From positions 3,941,731 to 4,005,730 of the forward strand of contig NW_024881283.1 of assembly GCF_018691265.1 (NCBI RefSeq): a DNA stretch of 64,000 bases. Direction: 5' to 3'. The position numbers and the translations under genes are program-made. This document shows, one piece after another, positions 10,012-21,548 of the stretch. The notes below the pieces were generated by a model. It was not told the DNA's origin. It saw nothing but the letters and a program-made list of their open reading frames with translations, and did no database searches. Numbering within the stretch: position 1 is the stretch's first letter; every line of letters begins with the position of its first letter. This DNA comes from Tyto alba. Its lineage: Eukaryota; Chordata; Aves; Strigiformes; Tytonidae.

Positions 10012-10270
10012 CAGTTCTGCTTAATTAGGGAGTTGTTATTTTATCAATTCCAAAGCGCTTGAAGTTTTCTGCTCCAGCTGACGCTTTCCACTTGTTAATG
10101 GGAAACCAACACCCTCCGTCAAAAAGGCAGCGGCACTGATGCATTTTAAAGGTTTCTGCTTGCTCCAGTTTGACATCCAAAATATAACAATCAAGCAATC
10201 AGCTGGTGGATGCCTGTTTGATGCAGCTCTGACAGCGCTGAAAACCTTAATTTCCCAACTCTCCTCTACA
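10012..10270. promoter_or_regulatory. Candidate intronic enhancer (10.1 kb)
   Basis: About 260 bases of complex, non-repetitive AT-rich sequence, with gcttaattagggag, ttgttattttatcaattcc, ttgttaatggg, ataacaatcaagcaatcag (SOX-like ACAAT), cagctgg E-box and ctgacagcgc (TGACAG, MEIS/TGIF type). Diverse cores in a short span make it a good enhancer candidate. Confidence 0.35.
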
Positions 10271-11584
10271 CCTCCTCCCCCTTTATATTGCTGGGTTCGT
10301 AGTGTGGTGGCTGCTCCCGGCATGGGGGACCGGGGACACGGGGAGCTGCTGGCCCACGGGAGTGGGGAGCGCTTGTGCTCAGGGCTGGGGGCTGCCATGG
10401 AGACATGCACCCACGCACACCCGCCAAACGCCACCTTCCCCTTGCAGGGCAGGATGGAAATGAATTGGGGAGAAAAATGGGTGGAAAGGGTGTTTGAGTA
10501 GGAGTGTGGTCTGTGTGCTCCTTGCTGCCGAAGGGTTTGGGGTGTATGGGGGTGCTTCAGCTCCCCGCTGGGCATGGGGACCCCTGAGCTATGGCCAAGG
10601 GGGGCAGAGCTGTGGCTCTGTCCTGGTGCACAACCCCGCCGAGGACGGCAGGAGCATCCTTTAGGGGAGCTGCTCCCGGCGTGTGTGCTCTGTCGCTGGT
10701 GTCACCCCCAGCATGAGCCCCTGCCCTTCGCCTCTTGCGTGGGGGCTCGTGCGTCTGCTTGGGATGTTGCCCAGTGTGGCTGGAAAGGCTCGAAACCAGC
10801 ACTTGGGACTAATGGGGACGACTCTCCCCTCGCAGAGTGCAGCCCGGGTGCCAGCATGGGAGCGGGGGGCAGCACAGCAGCGAAGGGGGGAGTTGTGGGG
10901 AGGATGGGGTGACGCGGCTCTGAGGGTGCGCAGTGGGCTCACTCCCACTTGCACTGGGATTAGTGGCGTGCGTGCCAGCCAGCCCCGGGGGGGCTCGGCT
11001 GAGGGCACGGCCCCGGGGTACCGGGCTGAGAGCAGGGGCTGCCAGGTCAGGGCTCCCGTTGGGGCGGTTTGGCTCAGCTCAGCATCCCCATCCTCTCCAT
11101 ATATGGAGATTTTTCCAGCAGCACGGAGAGCCCGATGCTCCCCGGAGAGCTGCCCAGGGCCGGGAGAGCCCGGCTGTCCCGGGGGACCAGCAGGGCTGGG
11201 AGCAGCCGCCGGCTCCTTCACCTCGGGGAAACCCCTCTGCTTCATCCCCCCAAACAGGATAAGCTGCCCCAGCTCTCCGCTCCCCCCAGGTGCAATGCCC
11301 CTGGGGTCCCCCTGATTTGAGGGGATCCCCCCGACCCTTTTCCTCAGCGCAGGCAGGGTGCTGGGGCTGGAGCAGGGAACTCCTCACCTGTCCCCAGCTC
11401 CACACAGGCCTGGTGGAGCCTGCCTGCTTCCCCCCGATTTGCCGTGATGTGCTCTGGTGCTGCTGGCGGCATGGCTGTGAGGAATCCCCCAGGCTCCTCT
11501 CTTCCTTCCCACCTCATTTTTCTTTCTCTTTTTGGAGGTTTTCATTTTCCTTCTAATTTTTTTTTTTTTTCCCCCCCTTCTTCT

Positions 11585-11800
11585 GGAATCACTTTTCATG
11601 CAGCGCTAACTGCTGAAGTAACACAAACCTGCTAAATGGTCCGGCTTTATGATAGCATAAAAATGATACTACAGCAGTGAGTGGGGCTTTATTAAACCCA
11701 AGGGAAAGGCTCCAAATGAACAGCTTGCTCTGCTCTTAGCTTCCCCCCCACGCTCCCCCCTTTATTTTTAATAACCGCTGGAATATAAACTACAGTTAAG
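11585..11800. promoter_or_regulatory. Candidate intronic element (11.7 kb)
   Basis: AT-rich non-repetitive sequence follows a T/C-rich tract: cgctaactgctgaagtaac, ggctttatgatagcataaa, gggctttattaaaccc, tttatttttaataaccgc. A second AT-rich patch at 11930-11990 contains cgtaaatatttt, which includes a forkhead-like GTAAATA. Confidence 0.3.
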
Positions 11801-13646
11801 ATCCTGCAGACTAGAAGAGCGCTCGCAGCCTGGCATTCTCTCTGCCCGTCCCCGCATGCGAGTCCCTGTGTGCCTCCTTCCCTCCCGCGTGCCCAGTGCT
11901 GTGATGGGAGGACCAGCACCTCGGGTTGGGAAACAAATTTTGTGGTGTTTGGCTTTGTACTTAAAAAGCCTCGTAAATATTTTGCAGGGAGGCCATGCCC
12001 TGAGCGGGCCTGGCCAGGTGTGATGTGGGAGCGAGCTGGAGCTCTGTGGCGGGGCTTCCCATCCCAGTGGGGTCCTCAGTGGGATGCTGCTGGCAGTGGG
12101 AGGTCCCCTGGGCTTAGGGAGCGGGGCTGGACACCCGTCACTGCTGTGTCCTTGCAGAGGCAGCACGCAGGAAGGGGATGAATCCCCCCTCCCCAACGCC
12201 ACAGTGGGGTCTGGGCACGGTTGGACCCCCAACCCCAGGCAGCCCCCTCCATCCCCAGGGTCCCACCCCAAGCCCCGCTGCTGCCATGCCCTTGGGTCTC
12301 CCGTGGGGATGCTCTGGAGCTGGGTATGGGGTCACGCCCTTGCCCTGGCCACCCCACTGCACCCTGGCTCTGCCTGCAGGGGGGCAGCTCCCTTCCCCCC
12401 TGCCTTCCCTCACCCACCGGTGGTGGGTTTGCCGCTCCCTGATCGCATTACTTTTAATTAGCCCGACACTTCCCGTCAGCTCCTCTCTCCTGCTGAAGGT
12501 GCCTGATTAGAGCCGAGGTGAAAGGCACTTTGGGTTACGGAAGGACACGCGGAGAGGCTCGCCTGTCTGCTGCTGAAGCTCATTTTGGACAGCATCTGTT
12601 CATTATTATGTGGTGCCTTGGCCGGGCGCCAGCCAGAACTGAAAGCCCCAGCACAAAGCTTGCTTTCACCCGCTGCGGGGAGGAGGAGGAGGAGGCAGCC
12701 GGCACTGGGAGGGGGGCGCGGGGACCCCCAAAGCAGGCTGGTCCCTTCCCTCCCTGCGGGAATGCTCCAGCATCCCAGAGCATCCGGAGCTGTTGCTTGC
12801 TGTGGGTCTGCCTATGGGGTGTCCCATCACCCCAGGGCTGCTGCTGTGCTATGGAGTGGGGGGGTAGCCCCAGGGGGGGCTGCCTCGGGGGCTTAGCAGC
12901 AGGAGGGGATGATGTTGGGGTCTGCGTGGCCGGTGCCTGCTTTTTCAGGAGGGGGGTCATCCTTCCCCTCCCCAGCACCCTCTTGCCAGCCCATGCACCC
13001 AGCTGTGCCAGGCGGGGCTCTGTGCTGTGGGGGGGGCTCAGAAGCTGGGGGGGGGGGGGGGGGCTCTGGGCTTTGCTGCCTGCTGTCCTCCAGGCACGAG
13101 CGCTGGGTTGATGGCACTTTGTACCCACCGAGCCAGGGATGCAGCCCGGCTCACGGCTCCCCTGGGGCCTGGAGGGCAGAGGAGGTTTCCCAAATGGTGC
13201 CGGCAGTGGGGGCACACGAGGGGAATGGCTCTGGCTGCCCTGGTGCAGGCAAACCCTGGCTTGTGCCTGCCTGCGGGGCCGGGCAGAGCACGGGGAGCTG
13301 CGGGCAGCGATGCTGCAGGGTGCACGCATGCCTGGATATGCATGTGCTCCCTCGCACGCCTGTGCACAGGCCACGCACACGCGTGCACAGGCCACGGGTG
13401 TGTGAGTGCAGCGCGGGGACGGACCCTCCAACGTGCCCCAGGGCCGCTGCATGGCCCCCCTGGGGACACGGGCTGGTGGCAGCATCCCCCTGTCCTTGGG
13501 GAGCAGGGGGGACAGTGTGGCCTTGCTGTGGGGCGGTGGGTACCGCGGGGCTGGGTGCTTTTGAAGACGTGGCTGTGGCTCGGGGGGGGGGGAGGAGCAG
13601 GAGCCAAGGCACCCAGCAGCCACCTTTGATTTGCTGGGAAGGGGGT

Positions 13647-13763
13647 AAAAAAAAAAAACAAAACAAAAAAACCAAACAAAAAAAAAAACCAAACCCAAAG
13701 AAAACAAACCCCAAATCTAAAAAACAAAGAAAAAAAAGCCAACCCCAAGAAAGAGAAGAAAGG
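13647..13763 (+). repeat. A-rich tract with CAAA/ACCAAA units
   Basis: Low-complexity A-rich sequence of about 115 bases. The next 120 bases (13820-13900, gctgtaattgcagacaggc and ggttatttttaactcg) look like unique AT-rich DNA. Confidence 0.85.
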
Positions 13764-14651
13764 CGAGGGTTGTTGGGAGCCGCCTGCCACCTGGCGCGGT
13801 GCCAGCCCCGGGACGCTCCGGAGCAGACATGCCAAGCTGTAATTGCAGACAGGCTCATTTCAAGAGACGAGACGGTTATTTTTAACTCGCGTTAAGGTAA
13901 TGCACTGATCTCCTGCCTGCTGGTTCAAAAGTTCAAACCGCCCCCTCCTCAACCCCCCCCTTTATGCTCACCCACCCCATGCTGGCACCCTGCGGCCGGG
14001 GTCTGGGTGCCCCCCGGGTAAACCATCCCCTTCCCAGCGGTGCTGCCAGACACCCTCGCCCTCCCCGGGGCAGCCTTTGTGTCTCCCGGGGAGTCTGGCT
14101 CCTCTCCTTGTGGGATTGGGAGGAGGCTGCAGCTGGGGTCAGCCCCGGGGTCCAGAGGGGACGGGCATTTGTGGGGCCGCGCCAGCTCGGTGCCCAGCCT
14201 GGGCGCTGCCGAGGTCCCCGGGGGATGGTACCGGGGATGGGTGCTGCATGCCAGGGAGCCAGATGCTGCTCAGAGCCCAGCGGGAAAGCCTTGCAGTGCT
14301 GTGAGTGGTGGCACTGCTCCCCCCTCCGAGGTCCCCAAGCGCTTTCCCAGTCACGGCTCCATGTGCCGGTGGCCGTGCCGCCCCGGGGGCCGCTGGCATC
14401 TCCTCCAGCAGCCCGGCTGGCAGGGACGGCAGGGCAGAGAGGGGACGGTGGGATGGGGGTTCCCCCCTCCTCAGGCTCACTGGGCATCCCCACAGCGGAG
14501 GGGCTGAACCTCTGGGCCACCCATCTGGTTGGACCAGTCGCCAAGCCCAGTGCTCCCAGTGCCACTTGTCTAACCCCACCAAGAACCATGCAGCCACCCC
14601 CTCCTGTTGGCAGCAGGGGACCCCAAAAGCCAGGTGCAGGGTTATATCACC

Positions 14652-14726
14652 TTTTTTTTTTTGTTGTTGTTGTTGTTTTTTTTTTTTTTTGTGGGTTTTT
14701 TTGTTTGTTTTTTTGTTTCTTTTCCT
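14652..14726 (+). repeat. T-rich tract with TTG units
   Basis: T runs with TTG repeats, roughly the complement of the A-rich tract 0.9 kb upstream. Simple-sequence origin is likeliest. Confidence 0.85.
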
Positions 14727-16139
14727 TAAAACATACTGCAAAATGCCAGGAGGGCTTGGGTGCTCTCCACTTCTCGGAGAGCAGTTTTGGTACCCTGAGA
14801 TGGGATGTCACCGGTCGCACGGGACCCATGGTGCCAAACTGGGGAGCATGGGGATGAGCCTGGCACCTGCTCCCCGACCCTCAGCCCAAACCATCCAAAG
14901 CAAAAGTGGAGCAGAAACTCTCCACAGGTTTGGACCTGTAATAGCTGTAATTAATCCTTTGCCCTCCCCATCAGCCTCCTCCATGAGCTCAGCTGCTGGG
15001 AGACAGCAGGAATGAAGCCCCGGGGCACTCCCGATCAGGAGCAGCGTGTCTGTCCCCCTGTCCCCAAATGCCCTCTCGCCCTGGTTTGTGGCGTCAGCAG
15101 TTTGCCAGGCGGCCGGGAACTCCCTGTGTGCCTGAGATGTCTTTTGTCCTCGGCCGTCGCATGGCCGAGATCGCCAGCTGCAGGTGCATTGCTGCTCCTC
15201 CTTCCTGCTGCCGTGGTTCAGCATTTCCCTCCCCTTGGATGTAGCTGCTTTCGGCAGGAGTGCTAAGGTTTGGGGTTTTGGGGGGCCTGGGGGGGAGCTG
15301 AGACCTGCTGGCCACATTTTGTGGCGTTTTGCTGCTCGCCCAGGCTCGTCGCTGGCCCCCATGGCAGCGTATCATCTGCCGGAGGCGATAAATCAGGGGG
15401 AATAGCCTGTCTGCGTCAGTGGTGAATTGTGGGGCCATTATCTGTAATGAGTTCAACAAGGATGGCATGGCAGGAGCTGTGGGGGGAGCCTTACTGGCAT
15501 TGTTCCTGGACTGTGTCCCTGGCAAAGTGGGGGGGCATCTCCTATCCCAGCGGGATGGCTGGCTCCACAGGGACTTTGCTGCTCCGCCTGTGCGGACCGG
15601 TGGGATGGGCAGGACTGCCCGCCAGCCCCTCTGCACACCGGGCTGGGGCACGGAGCGGGATGCCGGGGCGCTGGGGGGGTACCGCGGGCTCCATACTCGT
15701 GTCTGTTGATGCTGGTGGGAGCGGGCACCGCATCAGTGTGCGCTGAGGGTTCGAGCATCCCTGGAGCCTGCCCAGGGGCGTGTTTGGCAGCAGGAGGTGG
15801 GAAGCGCCCAGTGCAACCTCTAAGGATGGGAGAGGTGGGAGACCACGGCTGGGACCGTGCTTGGGACCTTTAGCAGCAGGTCCGCTGGCTCCTTCCCCCT
15901 GCCGCTGCGGGGCACTGGGAACCATCCTGTCCCGCTGCAGAGCCGCTCCGAGCTGCTGGAGCCGGCCGGGAGCAGGTTTGAGGAGGATGAGGAAGGGCAA
16001 ATCCCTGGCTCTGCACCGCTGGCGGGCTCAGCAGCCGGGACGCCCGCTGTCACCTCCCGCCCGCAACTTGCCTGGCCGGCATCGTGCCCTCCCTGCCCCA
16101 GGTGGAGGGAGCATGCGGAGATGCGGGGAAGGAATTAAC

Positions 16140-16760
16140 AAGCTTGCAGGGTGACAGGCTCATAAATTTTGGCTTTTTTTTTTTTTTTTTTTTTTTGAGA
16201 CTGTCAAACCTATGCCTGTCCCAGGGATGTAAGACAGCGTTTTATTGCTGCCTGCTTGATGGTTGTTCCCTTCTCCTCTGCGGCTGTGATTTATCTCTGC
16301 ACTTTGCGCTGATTGGATTAGAAGTTTAAATGCTAAGGGTGCATAACAATATATTTTTCTTATTAATATTAAAAAATCATTATTGGATTTTTTATAGTTC
16401 TGTTTTGAATTGAATCCCCTTGCTTGATTTATTCTCTCTCCCAGAGTAGAATTTAATGCTAATAGGAACAATCATTGCTTTGTTTTGAATCTTTGACTGT
16501 TTGGAAAACTTTCCCTGCAAAGGGAAATTACAGCATTGTTAAGAGTCCATTAAAAGAGGGTTTGCCCATTCCTGGCTATTACCTGTGAGCTGGAGAGAAA
16601 ACAAAAAAGCAAAGACAAAGAGTCTCTTTTGCAGGGCTTTCTGCTTACACCCTTTCCTAAGTGTAATGCAATTATCGTGCCAGTTATAATCAGCTCTATT
16701 CTATCGCAGGTATTAATTGCAGGTCCCATCAGTTCAGTTTCTTGTGGGACACCAGGCGGT
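16140..16760. promoter_or_regulatory. Large AT-rich intronic island (16.1-16.8 kb)
   Basis: About 600 bases of AT-rich sequence, including a T22 tract at about 16176, interrupt GC-rich DNA. It contains gataaatcatta-like and TAAT cores, ataacaatatatttttc, ttattaatattaaaaaatc, and a compact end block aatgcaattatcgtgccagt followed by tataatcag and gtattaattgcagg. It is the longest such island in the intron and no transposon signature was recognised. It is a candidate enhancer or ultraconserved-type element. Confidence 0.4.
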
Positions 16761-17507
16761 GAATGTGCGTGTGTGTGGCAGCGGAGCTCACCTGTGCATG
16801 GGCGAAAGGCAGGGGCTTGGCTGCCGGTGACAAAGGGCAGTGGGGACTGTGGGACTGCTCCGCTTCCTGCTGGATTTCATATTTTTAAGGCAAATATAAG
16901 GAGCACGACAGCAACCCCCGCCTGATGCCTTTCGCAGCGTATCCCTGGGGCTCTGGGTACCAAGGGGTGGGATGGAGGATGCTGGATTTCCTCCCCGTGA
17001 TGCCCTTCTCCCCGGCGCAGAGGCTGAGCGGTGCCTCTGCCCCTGCGCGGGGACCAGCCGTCGCCCACCCAACACCGTGCCAGCCCTGGGACCCCACCAC
17101 ATCCTTGTAGTTGTGCCCGATGTGCCCCACTCCCAGGCAGCTGCCTGCAGCCCCCCCCCCCCGGCAGCCCTGCAGAGCAGAGGCAGGCGGGTGGGAATGG
17201 GGCGGGGGAGGGGGGGGGGGGGGGCACGATGCCAGGCAGCTGGAGACGTGCCTGGGCTCCGTGCACGGCGCTGGGACGGGTGCAGCGGCGACGGGGAGCT
17301 GCGCCAGGCTTGGCCCGCGGCCGGCACGGTTGGCAGGGGGGGAGCACAGCCTGCCCGGGCAGGGCTGGGGCAGGCCTGGTCAGCCGCGGCCCCGGGGAGG
17401 AGCGGGGAGGTTGGGGTGTGGGGTGGCTGCTGGGCGTAGGTGGGAGCGGCAGGAATGTCAGCCCGAGGGTCCCGCGTCGGCATGAACCTCCCTGCACCGT
17501 GCCAGGC

Positions 17508-17690
17508 CACCACCCTGCACTCTGCACCCCAAAATCCACACCCTGCACTCTGCTCCCCGAAGCCTGCACCCGCCCACCTTCCACTGTGCTCCCCCAAACT
17601 CTGCTGCTCCCTGCATCCTGCACCCTAAAACCTGCACCCCACACCCTGCATCGCAAACCCCGCACCTCAAAATCTGTACGCTGCCCCCTG
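17508..17690 (+). repeat. CACCCTGCA imperfect minisatellite
   Basis: Many diverged copies of accctgcactctgcacccc-like units occupy this span, with related C-rich sequence to about 17850. Confidence 0.7.
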
Positions 17691-19289
17691 CCCAGGCTCC
17701 CACTCAGACGTTGCTTTTTCCAAACCTGTACCCACTCCCACTGTGCACCCCATACCCTCAACCTGCACACCCAGAAACCCACCTGTGCTTGCTGGACACC
17801 CCGTACCCACACCCCACCACCTTCCTACCCCCACCCAGCTCACCCCGTACCTGGAGGTCACCTACCCACCGTGCCCCCCCTGCTAACCTGGGGCTGCTGG
17901 GGCCGGGCGGAGGTGCAGGCAGGGGGGCTGTGGGCAGGAGGGGCACCATGGGCTCCCCTTCCCCCAGCTCTGTTACCCACCCGCCCCTGCCCCACACATC
18001 TTGTCCTCGGTGAGGACAAGCTTGGAGCCACAGCTTGGGCACTGCCACCTGCCCCTCGGTGGGATTCCCAGTTGGTCCAGTGCACCCTGGGCACTGGGAA
18101 GCTCCATTTTACTGGGCTGCTGTGCCTGGGTGACAGTCCCCATGAGCCCCAATGTGCTTGGCTCTGCCTCCATGCCTCCGTGCTCTGCGGGTTATCACTG
18201 CAAAGTGCTTCAGCTGAGGGGGAACCCCTGTCCCCCCTCGCCTCACGGCACGAGCCGTTGGGATGTGCACCCCCACGGCTCCGGGGGTGCACTGCCATCC
18301 CTCTGCTGTGACAGGTTGGGGGGGTCCCCAGCACACCTTTGTGTCCTGACCCGCACTGGTGGGATGGGTGTGTGGACAGCACCCCACTTTCCCTGCTCAC
18401 CCCACTTTCCCACCACGCACTGCCAAGCCCGCAAAATAGGTTTGTTTTTTTTTTTCCACCGCTGACAATGCTGTGGCAAGCGCATGCAGCGGAACAGCAG
18501 CCCTCAGTGTAATGAGAAAATGCCAGACGGGTGCGTCAGATGCTGGGCTGAGGGGAGCTAACCCAGCCACACCGGGGGGTCTGGCTCACCCCGGGGATGG
18601 GGTGAGGAGGTGCCGCCTCAGACCCCTCCGGTGCTGCGGGATGGGCCCCTCCTTGCGTTCCATGCCAGGGAGATGCTTGCTCAGAGGTGGTCCAGCCGCC
18701 TCCCCACTGCTGCCAGGACAGCACCGCAGGGCACACGCGTGCCCCCCCAGCCCATGTGGGTGGGTGGCACCAGGCACGGCCCGCTGGTACCCGCACAGCA
18801 TCCTGGTTTTCCAAGCAGCGTGTCCTTAGGTGTCCTCCCACGCACTGGGACCGTCTGGCTGAGGTTTCCCGTGCCCCATTCACGGCCAGGCAGCGCTGGG
18901 ATCCCGGCAGTAGGATCTTCTTGCTCTCCATGCGTATTTTTTGGCTGACCCCCTCTTGTTTTTCCTCCATCCTGGAGCCTGAGCGCGCCAGCCGAGGAGC
19001 GGCTGTACAGGGAGGCTGCCTGCCAGGCCCCCGCGCCGGCTGTGAAGCCGTAGGGTTTATGGCAGCGGCAGCCCCGTGCTGGGCTCACGGTGGTGGTTGC
19101 AGGCTTTGAGGTGGGGACCTGGCATGGGGGGTACATGGGGGGTACCCGCGGGATGTGCTTGGGGGTCCTGGCAGGTACCTCTGTGCCTCTCCTGCTGCCC
19201 ATCCCCAGGGAGACAGGGACACGTCTCCATGCCCGTGTGGGGCTCAGGGGGGTGACCCCACAGCTGGGATTGGGGAAACGAGATGGGGA

Positions 19290-19395
19290 GATGTGGGGTA
19301 CAGTGCTGTGGGAATACTGGGGTGCAGTGCTGGGTGATTTGGGGTATGGGACTATGAAACGTGGGGTGCAGAGCTGGCAAGTGTGGGGTGCTGCA
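19290..19395 (+). repeat. GGGGTGCAGTGCTG imperfect tandem repeat
   Basis: Five diverged units beginning GTGGGGTRC (for example gtggggtacagtgctg and ggggtgcagtgctggg) repeat every 20-30 bases. Confidence 0.65.
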
Positions 19396-19739
19396 GTCAC
19401 TACAGGGCAGGAAGCAGAGACATGGAGCAGCAAGGGGAGTCGTGGGGTGGGAAGTGCTTGCAGTGGGGCCAGCCTGGCTCCCCAAAGCTCCCAGCTTAAC
19501 CAGCAAGGCCCCAGCAAGGTACCCAGCTGCAGGGGCCCAGAGCAAGGGACCCATGGCCACCCCCCCCAGACAAGAACCACAGGGACCCGCAGGGTCCCCT
19601 CCTGCCTCACTGGGGCTGGGGTGCAGCCCCAGAGAGTTGGGGTCGATGATGGCCTTGTTCCCCAGGACCCTCCTCCTTGTCCCCAGCCCTCTCCACGGCA
19701 CAAATCCTGCTCCTGCCTGTGCAGAGCGAGCAGAACCAG

Positions 19740-19802
19740 GGGGCTCCTATAATTATCATCATGCTCTAAATAATTCATAGCAGCATTACTCCAACAAAGC
19801 CT
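19740..19802. promoter_or_regulatory. Short AT-rich intronic element (19.77 kb)
   Basis: ctataattatcatcatgctc followed by taaataattcatagcagcat forms a 60-bp AT-rich island with TAATTA and TAAT cores. It stands out from the flanks. Confidence 0.25.
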
Positions 19803-20000
19803 CTCCCTGCCCCAGCTCCCCTGGCAAGCACTGGCTGGCTTTGGGGGTGCCATAAGAGGGGGGGGGGGGCAGGCTGGCTGGGGTGGTGGGGTGGGACAGA
19901 GGGGTGTCTGTCACCTGCCACCTGCTGCCAGGGGTTGAGGGCAAGTTGGTGTGTGTGCCCGTGGGAGCACTGCCACGATCCCCACTGCTCCCCCATGCTG

Positions 20001-20025
20001 TGTGCCTCAGTTTCCTCCTTGTCAC
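20001..20025 (+). repeat. MIR SINE fragment
   Basis: TGTGCCTCAGTTTCCTCCTT matches the MIR 3' core in forward orientation and is followed by diverged sequence. Confidence 0.5.
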
Positions 20026-20234
20026 AGTGCCGGGGATGCTGGGGTGAGCAGCACCAGCAAGAAGGTTTCACCGCCTGGCTCAGAACACCCCATCTTTTAC
20101 GGGGGGTGTCTCTGCACAAGCACACAGCACCCCGATCCCTCCAGCCGTTCCTGCAGGGCTGGATTTGCCTCCAGGGAGTCGAGACTCCATCCAGCCGGGA
20201 TCCGGCTGTGGGGCTGAGCGCTTGCAAGGCCGGG

Positions 20235-20390
20235 AGCAGCGAGGGGTTAAATGCAATAAAGCCTGTGTGAAACTTTTGGCTGGGGAGCTGCAGGCAGAAA
20301 GTGCATTTGTAGCCGCAAGTGGCCGCCTTGAAGACGATCCAGATCTGTCTGGGAGCCGTCTGCTGCTAAAACCCTTTGATCCACTTACTT
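20235..20390. promoter_or_regulatory. Candidate intronic element with TCF/LEF site
   Basis: Non-repetitive sequence from ggggttaaatgcaataaagc to ccctttgatccacttac. CTTTGAT at 20374-20380 matches the TCF/LEF core. Confidence 0.3.
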
Positions 20391-20506
20391 CTCCCCGGGG
20401 AGCTCCCTGCAGCTCTGGTGCTAATGCCCCCGTGGCGACAGGGGCTTAGCTGCCAGACGGATGCAGGAAAGACCCCCCCTCCGGCTGCCAGGGAGCAAAG
20501 CAGCCG

Positions 20507-20573
20507 CAAAAAAAAAAAAAAAAAAAAAAAAAAGAGGGGGGGCAAAAAAAAAAAAGAAAAAAAAAAAAAAAGA
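20507..20573 (+). repeat. Poly(A)/GA tract
   Basis: Long A runs broken by GAGGGGGGGC and single G. Simple sequence. Confidence 0.85.
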
Positions 20574-21417
20574 GGGGCTTTGGGACACAGGAGTGATATT
20601 ACCAGGCTTAATCCATGGGGTGCTGGGGGTGCCTGGGGGTGGGAGCAGGTTTGGCTGTGGGTGGGGGGGATGTGAGGGATGGAGGGAGCATCCCTGGGTG
20701 ATTGCCGGGGCGTGGGGGGGATGGTGGTGCTGTCACGGGGAGGGGTTTGCATTGTTGATGGCTCCCCAGGACTGCAGATCTGGGGGCTCCCGGCCCTGTA
20801 GCCGACTGTCCCCGTGCGGGGCCACGTGCACGGCTCGGCGTGAGGACGTACCGCTCGGCAGCCAGACCCGCCGGTGATTTTGGGGGTGATGAGGGGCAGA
20901 GTGGCTCTTCTGCTTGGGTGAGCACGCCCCTTCTGCCTCGCTGCCAAGCCCTGGGAGCAGGATGCACCTTCCCAGGGCGGGGAAGGTGTCGGTGGCACGT
21001 GTGGCTGTAGGGATGCTCTTGGGGACGTGGTTCCTATTCACCCTCACCCTGTACGGCCCCACAGCCCGGGTTTGTGGGGCCAGAGCTCTGGCTTTGTGCC
21101 CAGCTGCACCCGAGCATTTGGGGATTTATCCCGATGTGTCTTTGTACCCGTTCCCAGCGTGCGAGGCACTGGGATCCCCATGCCAGCCGTGCAGTGCCGA
21201 GCCAGTGGGCATGAGGATGTCTCTTGGGGTCAGTGAAGGTTTGGGATGTGGGGAGCTGGGTTTCGAGTCAGCTGGGCAATGTTTGCTAGTGGGGAGGTTT
21301 TTCCCACAAAGAAAAAGCAAATTTGGGTCAACTGGCCCAGATAGCAAATTGTCTGAAAGGGGAAGGCAGAAAAAGCGGCAACACTGGTCAGCCAGGAGCC
21401 AGCTCCTGTGGGGTTAA

Positions 21418-21548
21418 ACGACATATCGACAGTTTTGGTTTGCAGGGAATATTTTGCTTTTACTATAGGCAATGTTTAAAGATGGAGAAGCTGAAATAAG
21501 CTGTTGTACTGGACCTCAAATACACATTTTCCAGTGGGTGTAAGGACT
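21418..21548. promoter_or_regulatory. Candidate intronic element (21.5 kb)
   Basis: Unique AT-rich sequence with gacatatcgacagttttgg, ggaatattttgcttttact, caatgtttaaagatgg and aaatacacattttccag, between GC-rich flanks. Confidence 0.3.

Noticed and set aside
12580..13707. 375-codon open frame on the minus strand in the intron
   Set aside because: Composition is Pro/Ser/Arg-rich with a homopolymer Phe start derived from the A-rich tract; no domain, no splice context.
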